A stretch of 32,607 nucleotides of DNA from Thiogranum sp. (GTDB taxonomy: Bacteria > Pseudomonadota > Gammaproteobacteria > DSM-19610), in contig JAJDOI010000076.1 in NCBI GenBank assembly GCA_022340245.1, positions 1-32,607 on the forward strand, in the 5' to 3' direction. Below the pieces are notes generated by a model that worked only from the letters and a program-made list of their open reading frames with translations, had not been told where the DNA came from and ran no database searches. This document shows, one piece after another, positions 12,250-23,539 of this stretch (position 1 is the first letter of the stretch; every line of letters begins with the position of its first letter). The translations under genes and the position numbers were made by a program.

Positions 12250-13101
12250 TTATTGTGCCAGGTCCGCCTTGATCCAGATGCTTTCATTGTTGCGGCTCTG
12301 TGTCGAGCCGTAACTGCCGATGCCGCTGCGTGATTGCTGCGTTTGTTGTGTGACGCCACCAATCGGCAGCCATTCGCCGAGCGGCCCGGTGATAGTGGTG
12401 TGCGCGCTCTGGGTGTTGATGTCGCCACCGCGCTTGTTGCTCAGGGACTGTTTGAAGGGACTCACCTGCAGGGTGACCTGGTCGCTGTGCACGCGCGGCA
12501 GCACGTAGAAACCGGTGGTGACATCCTTATAGTCGACACCGCCGACCACCGTGCCGGGCGCAACCCAGCGGGCACCGGAGAAGTAGGGAATCGCCTGGCC
12601 CGTCTCGATATACCCCTCGCTGCCTTCGCTGACGCGCAGTTGGTGTATGGGGTTGTCCTGTAACCGTCCGCGTGTGCTGATGACGTTTACACCGCCGCTG
12701 ACGTTGTCGCTGCTGATGTGGACGTCCGCGCCGCGCCCGCGGCCGCCGGATGTGCCGATACTCACGTCACCGTCGCCGCCCGAGGCCAGGAAGCCGCCTT
12801 CGACACGCAGTGCCCGCAGGTCGCGGTCGCTGCCCTGAAACACCGAGATCAGCAGCATCTTCGGCGCCACGTCGAGTGCGCCGATCATCTGTCTTACCTG
12901 CGCCTGGGTGTCGGGCGGGGCGCGCAGAAAGACCTGGAAGCCCTGGCCGGTGATGGCATCGCCGGGGCCGAGCATCGGCTTGACCAGGGGTATGATTTCG
13001 TCGGCAGGCCGGTTGTGCAGCTCAATGGTGGCAATGGAGTCGGCCTGGACGGTCAGTGCTGCGAGACACAGGGCAAGCAACACGGCGACGAGCGCTTTCA
13101 T
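12250..13101 (-). CDS. Short secretin-like exported protein
   Basis: 283 aa with a signal peptide ending near TVQA|DS. Residues about 20-85 look like a secretin N-domain (IELHNRPADEIIPLVKPMLG ending in MIGALDVAPKMLLIS). The C-terminal half resembles a short secretin C-region (RVSEGSEGYIETGQAIPYFS; TTGFYVLPRVHSDQVTLQV; EWLPIGG). The Gly/Asp/Arg-rich linker at about 100-125 is unusual. It is far shorter than a pore-forming GspD/PilQ (600 or more aa) and no other secretion genes are nearby, so it is probably not a working outer-membrane channel. Its ATG directly follows the TAG of the upstream gene. Function unknown. Confidence 0.8.
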   Translation of the reverse strand: MKALVAVLLALCLAALTVQADSIATIELHNRPADEIIPLVKPMLGPGDAITGQGFQVFLRAPPDTQAQVRQMIGALDVAPKMLLISVFQGSDRDLRALRVEGGFLASGGDGDVSIGTSGGRGRGADVHISSDNVSGGVNVISTRGRLQDNPIHQLRVSEGSEGYIETGQAIPYFSGARWVAPGTVVGGVDYKDVTTGFYVLPRVHSDQVTLQVSPFKQSLSNKRGGDINTQSAHTTITGPLGEWLPIGGVTQQTQQSRSGIGSYGSTQSRNNESIWIKADLAQ

Positions 13102-13632
13102 CTAGATGTGCAGCCTTCTGAACTCCGGGTGCGCCTCGCTGCGTTCCCAGACTTCGGTAAAGAAATCCAGTTTGCGCTGCGCGTTGACCGGGTCATGGAA
13201 ATTGGCGGTGCCCTCGTAACGGTCGGCCAGCGAACGGTAAATCAATCCGCAGCTGTCGGCAATCATGAAGGCTTCGTTGTGCTGACGGTAATCCGGGTGC
13301 GGCTGGCGCAGTTCGATGGAGCTGCTCAGCCGACGGCTCAGTTCTATCAGCCGGTGTCCGCGTTTTACTGCGGGCGTCGGGTCCTGAACCAAAAAACGGA
13401 CCCGCGCCTTGCGGTTGCCGAGGCACAGGGCGCTGAGTGTATCCAGGAACGGCTGATGGTCGTAGAGCGGGGGATCCAGGTCACGGCTGAATACCTCCAG
13501 GGTCGACAGGCACTCGCGCAGCATCAGTTCGGTGGCGTGGCGGGTTTCACTGCGCGTGAGCAGTTCGATTTCGATGTCCGAAATCCCCAGCCGCAGCTCG
13601 GTGAACTGGCGAAAATTTTCTTCGTTGTCCAT
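13102..13632 (-). CDS. Conserved hypothetical protein, first gene of envelope run
   Basis: 176 aa, soluble, with no signal peptide or membrane helix. The N-terminal part has helical Leu/Glu-rich segments (TRSETRHATELMLREC); the C-terminal half has HNEAFMIADSCGLIYRS and YEGTANFHDPVNAQRKLDFF. The H-x-E...D stretch is faintly like a degenerate phospholipase-D motif, and it may belong to the DUF7931-type group, but neither can be confirmed by eye. It is directly followed (TAG-ATG) by the short secretin-like gene, so the two are probably co-translated. No strong ribosome site precedes 13632; the divergent gap of about 280 bases to the GGDEF gene should hold its promoter. Confidence 0.75.
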   Translation of the reverse strand: MDNEENFRQFTELRLGISDIEIELLTRSETRHATELMLRECLSTLEVFSRDLDPPLYDHQPFLDTLSALCLGNRKARVRFLVQDPTPAVKRGHRLIELSRRLSSSIELRQPHPDYRQHNEAFMIADSCGLIYRSLADRYEGTANFHDPVNAQRKLDFFTEVWERSEAHPEFRRLHI

Positions 13633-13708
13633 GGGTAAAGAGTACTTCGAGGCCTCGCAGCTGTACAGTTGCGGTTAGATTATCCCGCCGGCGGCCGCTA
13701 TCCCGGGC

Positions 13709-13748
13709 AGCACTTGTCGAGTGGTTCCAAGGATATAGTACAAGTGCT
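13709..13748. repeat. 9-bp inverted repeat in divergent promoter region
   Basis: AGCACTTGT (13709-13717) and ACAAGTGCT (13740-13748) are perfect inverted repeats, centres 31 bases apart, about three helical turns. TATAGT (13734-13739) and TATAAG (13754-13759) look like -10 boxes on the plus strand next to the right arm. It is a candidate operator for the GGDEF gene or the divergent envelope genes, but no factor can be named. The rest of 13633-13910 shows no further signal. Confidence 0.4.
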
Positions 13749-13910
13749 CGTAGTATAAGGAAAATCAGGTCTGCCGGGGTGTTTTCCCCGGGCGTTTCTC
13801 GGGTTACCTCCCACGCCGGACAGTGTCGGGCCTTCTTGGCGCCATCAGCGCTCGGACGCCAGCCGTCAGCTGGAACGTGTTCGGTGTCAGTGGCCGGTCA
13901 AGGATGCCAA

Positions 13911-14834
13911 ATGAATGGACTGAGCAGCGCGGCCTGTCTGCCGCGCAGGTTAACAACAAGACGCAGAATAGCGCTGACGGTTAAACCGCTGCTGTCGTGC
14001 AGCAGCGTGGCCTTGCTGGCCTCGGCGCTGATGTGCCTTGCGACCCAGAGGCACTGGTCGCCGGAGGAACAGTACGCGCTCGCCGTGCTGCTTGTGGCCG
14101 TGCCGTTCGGTTGTGCGGCACTCTGGCTGCGGTGCCGTATCGAGCGGATCCACACGGCCGTCGATCGCTACGCGCAGCGTACCGGTATCCATCTGCCGCA
14201 ACCCGGCAGTGGCGACGCGCTGCACCGCCTGGAAACCCGCGTGCAGCGTTTCAGCGAAGAGCCGATCGCCGAAGCCTCGGCCCTCCAACACCAGGCCCTG
14301 CGCGACAACCTCACCAACCTGCCGAACCGCGCGTTGCTACTGGAACGGCTGGAGTCCGCCTTGCCGCACGCCCGCGACCATGCCGAGCCGCTGGCGCTGT
14401 TCATCATGGATCAGGATCATTTCAAGGGAGTCAACGATACCCTCGGACACCAGGTGGGCGACCGGCTGTTGCAGCGGGTCGCCCGCCGCCTGGTTTCGGT
14501 ACTGCGCCGCACCGACACGGTTGCAAGGCTGGGTGGCGACGAATTTGCGGTGCTGCTGCCGGGTGCCGGGGCGCTGCGCAGCCAGGTGGTGTGCCGCAGG
14601 ATTCTCGCGGTGATGGACCAGCCCGCGAAGATCGATGACCTGCGCCTGAGGGCCGGGATCAGTATTGGTGTGGCCCAGTGTCCGAACCACGGCAGCGACG
14701 CGATGCTGCTGATGCGCTATGCCGATACCGCCATGTATGAGGCCAAGCGCAAGCACAAGGGCTTCGCATTTTACACCCCGGTTGACGACGAGCAGGCGAT
14801 CAACCGCCTGCGCCTGTCGGCGGAGCTTGGCTAA
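13911..14834 (+). CDS. Membrane diguanylate cyclase module (GGDEF), ends at in-frame TAA
   Basis: Makes cyclic di-GMP from two GTP if active. The start at 13911 is chosen because AAGGA (13900-13904) lies six bases upstream; the frame is open to 13779 but that part has no homology. 307 aa: two membrane segments (about 23-44 and 55-75), a short linker, then a GGDEF domain (about 130-300). Key residues are intact: metal-binding MDQDHFKGVND, GGDEF at 208-212 and inhibitory I-site R199-x-x-D202 five residues before it. The reading frame stops at TAA (14832-14834) and continues open, in the same frame, into the EAL module. This is therefore the front half of a GGDEF-EAL protein interrupted by one stop codon. 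Confidence 0.85.
   Translation: MNGLSSAACLPRRLTTRRRIALTVKPLLSCSSVALLASALMCLATQRHWSPEEQYALAVLLVAVPFGCAALWLRCRIERIHTAVDRYAQRTGIHLPQPGSGDALHRLETRVQRFSEEPIAEASALQHQALRDNLTNLPNRALLLERLESALPHARDHAEPLALFIMDQDHFKGVNDTLGHQVGDRLLQRVARRLVSVLRRTDTVARLGGDEFAVLLPGAGALRSQVVCRRILAVMDQPAKIDDLRLRAGISIGVAQCPNHGSDAMLLMRYADTAMYEAKRKHKGFAFYTPVDDEQAINRLRLSAELG
14832..14834 (+). other. In-frame TAA separating GGDEF and EAL modules
   Basis: The sequence reads GGC TAA GCC ATT GTG. The distance 13911 to 14841 is a multiple of three, so both modules share one frame and this single TAA is the only stop between 13911 and 15609. It falls in the linker helix just before EAL, where related proteins usually have a charged or polar codon (AAA, CAA or GAA are one change away). 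Confidence 0.9.
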
Positions 14835-14840
14835 GCCATT

Positions 14841-15611
14841 GTGCAAAACGAGCTGGTACTGGAATATCAACCCATGGTCGACGTCAAAACCGGGCACATC
14901 TTCTGTGCCGAGGCGCTGGTGCGCTGGCGCCATCCCGTCCACGGCCTGATACCGCCCGAAGAGTTTATTCCTTCTGCGGAACAAACCGGTGCGATACGTC
15001 CGCTGACGCTGTGGGTGATTGATCAGGCGCTGGCGCAGGTCAAGCGGTGGTCGCTTGCGGGTGTCGAAATGCGCATCAGCATCAATCTGTCGGTACGCAG
15101 TCTGCAGGACCGCAGGCTGCCGACCCAGGTGCAGAAACTGGTCGACCGGCACTGCGTCGACCCGCGCCACGTTATCCTGGAAATCACCGAGAGCGCGATC
15201 ATGTCAGACCCCGTAACGGCGAGACGCGTGATGCGACGGCTGTCGAACATGGGTTTCCAGTTGTCGATCGACGACTTCGGCACGGGTTACTCGTCGTTGG
15301 CGTACCTGAAACAGTTGCCAGTGGACGAAATCAAGATCGACAGGTCCTTTGTCTCGGAGATGGACCGGGATGAGAACGACGCGGTGATCGTGCGTGCGAC
15401 CATCGACCTGGCACACAAGCTGGGCATGAAGGTGGTCGCCGAGGGCGTCGAGAGCACCGATGTCTGGGACCTGCTGGAAATGCTCGGTTGCGATACAGCG
15501 CAGGGCTACTATATCCGGCCGCCGCTGGCGGCGGAGGCCTTCGATGACTGGCTTCGCTCCAGGGAGTGGGAGCGGCAGCGCGGGAGCGCGCCACTGCAGT
15601 TGCTGAGCTGA
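14841..15611 (+). CDS. EAL c-di-GMP phosphodiesterase module, possible separate product from GTG
   Basis: Hydrolyses cyclic di-GMP to pGpG if translated. 256 aa from GTG 14841, six bases after the TAA. All catalytic signatures are present: E24-A25-L26 (AEALVRW), N82, E114 in EITES, D144-D145 in DDFGTGYSS, K165, E201 in VAEGVE and Q221. There is no ribosome site at a normal distance from the GTG, so translation would need reinitiation after the upstream stop or readthrough. The N-terminus begins right at the usual EAL boundary (NELVLEYQPMVD), so a separately made protein could fold. The alternative is a recently inactivated two-domain gene or a base-call error. The stop is six bases from the convergent purB stop. 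Confidence 0.75.
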   Translation: MQNELVLEYQPMVDVKTGHIFCAEALVRWRHPVHGLIPPEEFIPSAEQTGAIRPLTLWVIDQALAQVKRWSLAGVEMRISINLSVRSLQDRRLPTQVQKLVDRHCVDPRHVILEITESAIMSDPVTARRVMRRLSNMGFQLSIDDFGTGYSSLAYLKQLPVDEIKIDRSFVSEMDRDENDAVIVRATIDLAHKLGMKVVAEGVESTDVWDLLEMLGCDTAQGYYIRPPLAAEAFDDWLRSREWERQRGSAPLQLLS

Positions 15612-15617
15612 CAGCGC

Positions 15618-16991
<1,374 letters not shown>

Positions 16992-17011
16992 TTACCTGTT
17001 CTTTTAGCCAC

Positions 17012-17215
17012 GGCGGCGCACAGAGGGAAGTAAAATTCATTTGCCGCAAATCTCACCGGGCCGTAGGTTGGGCTGAGCTTGCGAAGCCCAACATGCTTGG
17101 CGAACCGCTGATGCCATTGTTGGGCTTCACCTTGTTCAGCCCAACCTACGACCTACGACCCGCCGCGACCGGGCTGGTAGACGGCTTATTCAATGTCTTC
17201 CTCTGTGCGCCTCAG
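17012..17215. repeat. Nested palindromic intergenic repeat between purB and acnA
   Basis: Three nested layers. Outer: GGCGCACAGAGG (17015-17026) and CCTCTGTGCGCC (17200-17211), with a further CCAC/GTGG match outside. Middle: CGTAGGTTGGGCTGA (17062-17076) and TCAGCCCAACCTACG (17136-17150), 15 bases perfect. Inner: GAAGCCCAACA (17083-17093) and TGTTGGGCTTC (17118-17128). The core GTTGGGCT thus occurs four times in alternating orientation and could fold as one long stem or two hairpins. CCTACGA is duplicated at the right edge. It looks like a composite mobile intergenic repeat (MITE/REP-like); no transposase is present. Elements with the GTAGGTTGGGC core occur in many proteobacterial genomes. 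Confidence 0.85.
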
Positions 17216-17232
17216 TGGTCATACAATGCCAA

Positions 17233-19896
<2,664 letters not shown>

Positions 19897-20005
19897 TCAC
19901 AAAGCTCCTGCGAAGCAAGTCAAAACCGAGCGCGCCATTATGGTCTATTTGAAATTAACTGGATAGAGGGCAGGCGGCGCCGCGAAAGCCCTTTCCCCGG
20001 CAATT

Positions 20006-20034
20006 GCTATAAGATAAAAACAATTACATATCAA
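20006..20034 (-). promoter_or_regulatory. Sigma-70 promoter of acnA
   Basis: Minus strand -35 TTGATA (20034-20029), 17-base spacer, -10 TATAGC (20011-20006). The predicted start near 19999 gives about a 100-base leader. The region 20000-20050 is strikingly AT-rich compared with its surroundings. Confidence 0.6.
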
Positions 20035-20051
20035 TAATAAATATATACTAT

Positions 20052-20690
20052 TTAATGTAAAGTATAGTCTATCTGCAGGAGCGATTCAGCGCTGTCGATG
20101 AGTTTGCGGCGTCCCAGCAAAAGACCCGGACGGGTCCCGCCGCACTGCCGCCAGAGGACCGCCGAGCGCATTGCCGCCAGCAGCAGGGCGCGGATCTGGT
20201 TGGCCACGGCGGTGTCCTGCAAACGCGACGGCTCGCCGTTGACCATAATGCGGGGATTGAGTGTGCTGACGGTTTCCGCGTAGATACCGGCCAGCCCCGC
20301 GAGCACATTCGGGTGGGTGATCTCGAAGTGTTCGACCTGGCGCTGCACCTGTTCCATGCCGGTGCGCAGGCGTTCCAGGAGATCGGCGCGCTTGCTGAGC
20401 TTGCGCTCCAGGTGCAGCAGCACGACCAGGTAGCGGCTCAGTTCGGCGTCCGGCCGCTGTTTGTCGCTGAGTAGCTGGCTCTTGACCAGCCGCAGCCCGC
20501 TGCGCACCGCGTCGACGCCGCCGTAGATCTCCTCCACCGAGAGCGAATCGAGCGCCAGTGTACTGCGCAGACTGGCCGACATGGCGCCGGGATCACAGCG
20601 CCTGCCGTGAGCCGTCTGCTGGACGAGTTGCAGCGCCTGCAGTATGCCGGCGAAGGCCAGCGTGCGGTTGCGATTGGTTTTAATGCTCAT
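20052..20690 (-). CDS. hflD: High frequency lysogenization protein HflD
   Basis: Helical, inner-membrane-associated cytoplasmic protein; in E. coli it binds phage lambda CII and its gene is co-transcribed with mnmA and purB, while its host role is unclear. 212 aa (E. coli 213) from ATG 20690, which overlaps the mnmA stop as ATGA (20687-20690); the frame extends nine codons further but coupling favours this start. Family features include [18 protein letters not shown], a Leu-rich helical middle, the [19 protein letters not shown] stretch and [20 protein letters not shown]. The last codons lie in an AT-rich island. Confidence 0.95.
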   Translation of the reverse strand: MSIKTNRNRTLAFAGILQALQLVQQTAHGRRCDPGAMSASLRSTLALDSLSVEEIYGGVDAVRSGLRLVKSQLLSDKQRPDAELSRYLVVLLHLERKLSKRADLLERLRTGMEQVQRQVEHFEITHPNVLAGLAGIYAETVSTLNPRIMVNGEPSRLQDTAVANQIRALLLAAMRSAVLWRQCGGTRPGLLLGRRKLIDSAESLLQIDYTLH

Positions 20691-21766
20691 GTCTGAATCG
20701 TACCACCGCCCAGGCATTGCTCACCGCGATACAAAACCACCGCCTGTCCCGGTGTCACGGCACGCTGTGCGACGTCAAACGCAATCTCGGCGACATCCGC
20801 ATCGAGGCTCAGCAGGGCGCAGGCCTGTACGCTCTGCCGGTAGCGGATGCGCGCGTCGCAGTACAACGGCGTGTTGGGCGCTTGTCCCGAAATCCAGTGC
20901 AGGTCTCCAGCCTGTAAACTGGTTTTGAACAGCGCCGGATGACTCCCACCCTGGGCGACAACCAGGCGATTGCCCGCCAGATCCTTGTCGACGACGTACC
21001 AGGGGTCGCCGCTGTTGTCGCGGATCCCGCCGATGCCAAGTCCCTGCCGCTGCCCGATGGTGTGGAACATCAGGCCGTGGTGGCGGCCGAGAAACTCGCC
21101 GTCGACGCTGACGATGTCGCCCGGTTGCCCGGGCAGGTAACGGGCGAGAAAATCCCGGAATTTGCGTTCGCCGATAAAACAGATCCCGGTGCTGTCCTTC
21201 TTGGAGAAATTGGGAAACCCTCGCTGTTCGGCGATTTCCCTGACGCGTGGTTTTTCCAGCTCGCCCAGCGGAAACAGGCTGTGGTTCAGCGCGCGCTGGT
21301 CGAGACGATAGAGGAAGTAGCTCTGGTCCTTGTTGGCATCCCTGCCTTTGAGCAGCCGGCGGCGGCCGGGCTCGCCGGCGACGCGCGCGTAGTGGCCGGT
21401 GGCGATGGTGTCGGCGCCGAGGCTCAGCGCATAGTCGAGGAAGGCCTTGAATTTGATTTCCTGGTTGCAGAGGATGTCCGGGTTGGGGGTGCGGCCGGCG
21501 CGGTACTCGGCAAGAAAACAGGCGAACACGCGATCCCAGTATTCGCTGGAAAAACTCACTGTGTGCAGCTTGATGCCCAGCAGTCCGGCAACCGCGCGCG
21601 CATCGGCAAGGTCCTGTTCGGCGGGACAGTGTCCGGGCTCATCGTCCTCATCCCAGTTCTTCATGAACAGCGCTTCCACACGGTAGCCCTGGTCGAGCAG
21701 CAGTGCCGCGGCCACCGCCGAGTCGACGCCACCGGACAAACCGACCATCACCGCGCGCGCGCTCAA
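20687..21766 (-). CDS. mnmA: tRNA-specific 2-thiouridylase MnmA
   Basis: Thiolates U34 of Glu, Gln and Lys tRNAs, using sulfur relayed by TusE. 359 aa if started at TTG 21766, whose TTGA overlaps the nudJ stop; GTG 21751 and ATG 21748 are alternatives. PP-loop SGGVDS at 11-16, catalytic Cys100 ([14 protein letters not shown]), Cys196 ([14 protein letters not shown]), then [17 protein letters not shown] and the C-terminal beta-barrel. TTG is preferred because it gives [13 protein letters not shown], a typical N-terminus, with GGAG ten bases upstream and stop-start coupling. The upstream open frame to 22219 is antiparallel noise within nudJ. Second gene of nudJ-mnmA-hflD. Confidence 0.95.
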   Translation of the reverse strand: MSARAVMVGLSGGVDSAVAAALLLDQGYRVEALFMKNWDEDDEPGHCPAEQDLADARAVAGLLGIKLHTVSFSSEYWDRVFACFLAEYRAGRTPNPDILCNQEIKFKAFLDYALSLGADTIATGHYARVAGEPGRRRLLKGRDANKDQSYFLYRLDQRALNHSLFPLGELEKPRVREIAEQRGFPNFSKKDSTGICFIGERKFRDFLARYLPGQPGDIVSVDGEFLGRHHGLMFHTIGQRQGLGIGGIRDNSGDPWYVVDKDLAGNRLVVAQGGSHPALFKTSLQAGDLHWISGQAPNTPLYCDARIRYRQSVQACALLSLDADVAEIAFDVAQRAVTPGQAVVLYRGEQCLGGGTIQT

Positions 21767-22224
21767 GCGACACCCGCTCCCTCGATGTCGATCAACAGAT
21801 CGAGCGGGTAGCGCTTGCCCTGCAGGTAGTTGTCCACCGACGCCAGAACCAGCGGGCTGCGCAACTGCGCTTCGCGCTGACGTATCTCCTCGATGGTCAG
21901 CCAGTGGGCGGCGACGATGCCGGTGTCCAGCGGTAGTTCGGCCCGGTAATTTGTGCACCTGCCTGCGAAGGTTACACGCAGGTAGGTGTCGCCGAGCCCG
22001 GCGTTGCGCCAGCGGTAGATACCCACCAGCGCCTGCGGCTCGAACTGCCAGGCGGTTTCTTCCAGGCATTCGCGGACGGCTGCGTCCACCAGGCTCTCGT
22101 CGTCTTCGAGATGTCCGGCCGGCTGATTGAAGCGGATCTGGCCGTCGATGTTTTCCTCGACCATCAGGTAACGGCCGTTCTGTTCTGCAACGATGGCCAC
22201 TGTCACCCTGGGTTTCCACACCAT
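21763..22224 (-). CDS. nudJ: NUDIX phosphatase NudJ-like
   Basis: Hydrolyses nucleoside or thiamine (HMP) pyrophosphates by family analogy. 153 aa from ATG 22224, preceded by AAGGTG six bases upstream; ATG 22242 has no ribosome site. It aligns with E. coli NudJ from [10 protein letters not shown] through [18 protein letters not shown] to [11 protein letters not shown]. The NUDIX box is G37-x5-E43-x7-R51-E52-x2-E55-E56, but the Gly expected two residues after the EE pair is Ala58, followed by Trp59. The catalytic Glu residues are all present. First gene of the operon, coupled to mnmA by the TTGA overlap. Confidence 0.92.
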   Translation of the reverse strand: MVWKPRVTVAIVAEQNGRYLMVEENIDGQIRFNQPAGHLEDDESLVDAAVRECLEETAWQFEPQALVGIYRWRNAGLGDTYLRVTFAGRCTNYRAELPLDTGIVAAHWLTIEEIRQREAQLRSPLVLASVDNYLQGKRYPLDLLIDIEGAGVA

Positions 22225-22257
22225 ATTGTCACCTTGCCCCATTATTTAGTGATTTAA

Positions 22258-22285
22258 AGTATAAACAATTAGTTATTTATTGTAA
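22258..22285 (-). promoter_or_regulatory. Candidate nudJ-mnmA-hflD promoter
   Basis: Minus strand TTACAA (22285-22280), 16-base spacer, TATACT (22263-22258), in an AT-rich stretch 34 bases before the ATG. The -35 is poor and several other -10-like hexamers lie here, so the exact start is uncertain. Confidence 0.35.
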
Positions 22286-22330
22286 TTCGCGTGATTACCT
22301 AAAAAAATGCCCGAGTCAGGCGTCATAGAC

Positions 22331-22358
22331 TTGACATTGTCCCAAGGTCAAATAAAGT
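22331..22358 (+). promoter_or_regulatory. Sigma-70 promoter of the DUF302-like gene
   Basis: Perfect -35 TTGACA (22331-22336), 16-base spacer, -10 TAAAGT (22353-22358). The predicted transcript starts near 22365. Confidence 0.6.
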
Positions 22359-22364
22359 AAGCGC

Positions 22365-22531
22365 CATGACCTGCACCGCTTTGCGCGGGTTCGCCTCCGG
22401 CTTTCCAGGCAAGTTGTTGTTCTGGCCGGGAGAGCCGGCAGAGTGCCAAGGCCATAATAATAACGCTGGAATTGCCCCGCGCAGATTCTGGACACACCAA
22501 ATATCACGACTAAACGTGAGGAGGAGTCATC
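22365..22531 (+). other. Long structured 5' leader
   Basis: About 167 bases between the predicted transcript start and ATG 22532. TGCGCGGG (22382-22389) pairs with CCCGCGCA (22476-22483), enclosing a small GCCGG/CCGGC hairpin. No known riboswitch class is recognised. A strong GGAGGAG ribosome site ends the leader. Confidence 0.35.
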
Positions 22532-23449
22532 ATGCACAAAGTCGTTACGCAAATGTTTATCTCGGGTGCCTTACTGGCGCTGTCGATCGGCAATGCCTTT
22601 GCCGACGAGGTCCTGAAACCGTTCGTGCTTGCCTATGAAACCACCGGCGACATTCAGGCGGTTGCCAATGAAGTCAAGGACAAGGTCAAGGCCGCCGGGT
22701 TCGATGTTGTCGGTACGTACTCGCCCTACGACGGGGCGGTGGTTATCGCCATCACCAATGACGGTTTGAAGAAGGCCGCTGCCAGTTCCGAGTTCGGTGG
22801 CTATGAAGCCGGCCAGCGTGTCTCGGTGACCAAGGTGGGCGATACCATCCAGGTCAGCTACACCAACCCGGTCTACCTCGCCAACGCCTACCGTATCGAA
22901 GATACCACCGATGCAGCGGCGGCGCTGGCCAGTCTCAAGACCGCGCTGGGCGATAAAGAGGACTACGGTAGCGGCGACAAGCAGTTGACCGCGAACGACC
23001 TGCGCAAGTATCACTACATGTTCGGTATGGAGTATTTCGACGATCCAAGTGAGCTTGCCTCGTATGACAGCCACGATGATGCCGTCGCTGCGGTTGAAAA
23101 AGGTCTGTCCGAGGGCCGTGGCGGTGCGACCAAGGTCTATCGCATCGATATTCCCGGCAAGGACGAGACTGTTTTCGGTGTTGCCCTGAACGACAGCGGT
23201 TGCAGCGGTGACGAATACATCATGAGCCGCGTCGACAAGGCCGATATCCGTTCCACGGCTCACCTGCCTTATGAAATCCTGGTATCGGACGGCGACGTGT
23301 ATGCCCTGTATGCGCGTTTCCGCATTGCCATCAGCTACCCCCATCTGCCGATGATCCAGAGCGAAACCGGTGCGACGTTCTTCAACATCATGTGTGCACC
23401 GAACGCCATCGAAGAGTCGCTGATCAAGGCGGCCGGCGGCGAAATCTAA
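22532..23449 (+). CDS. Exported DUF302-like protein of unknown function
   Basis: 305 aa with a signal peptide ending near NAFA|DE. The N-terminal 120 residues resemble a DUF302-type alpha/beta domain (DIQAVANEVKDKVKAAGFDVVGTYS, then AVVIAITNDGLKKAA and ISVTKVGDTIQVSYTNP-like strands). The C-terminal half (FGMEYFDDPSELASYD; KVYRIDIPGKDETVFGVAL) may be a second related domain. No metal or catalytic motif is evident. Two cysteines, in SGCSGDEY and IMCAPN, could form a disulfide. It forms a complete single-gene unit with its own promoter, leader, strong ribosome site and terminator, placed between nudJ and the icd relic. It is soluble and periplasmic by prediction. Confidence 0.85.
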   Translation: MHKVVTQMFISGALLALSIGNAFADEVLKPFVLAYETTGDIQAVANEVKDKVKAAGFDVVGTYSPYDGAVVIAITNDGLKKAAASSEFGGYEAGQRVSVTKVGDTIQVSYTNPVYLANAYRIEDTTDAAAALASLKTALGDKEDYGSGDKQLTANDLRKYHYMFGMEYFDDPSELASYDSHDDAVAAVEKGLSEGRGGATKVYRIDIPGKDETVFGVALNDSGCSGDEYIMSRVDKADIRSTAHLPYEILVSDGDVYALYARFRIAISYPHLPMIQSETGATFFNIMCAPNAIEESLIKAAGGEI

Positions 23450-23479
23450 AAACAAATAGAGCAGTCTGTGACAGACAAG

Positions 23480-23510
23480 CCCCGCACCACACAGGTGCGG
23501 GGTTTTTTTT
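23480..23510 (+). terminator. Strong Rho-independent terminator
   Basis: CCCCGCACC (23480-23488), five-base loop, GGTGCGGGG (23494-23502), then eight T (23503-23510). It ends the DUF302-like transcript and isolates the icd relic from it. Confidence 0.95.
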
Positions 23511-23539
23511 GCCCTTGAATTTTCCCGTCCACGGTCTAC

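Noticed and set aside
11095-12333. 412-codon plus-strand frame opposite the NfeD and SPFH genes
   Set aside because: It spans two real genes and their junction, with low-complexity translation.
12250-13101. Type II secretion system or type IV pilus locus
   Set aside because: Only a short secretin-like protein is present; no ATPase, pseudopilin or inner-membrane platform genes are nearby.
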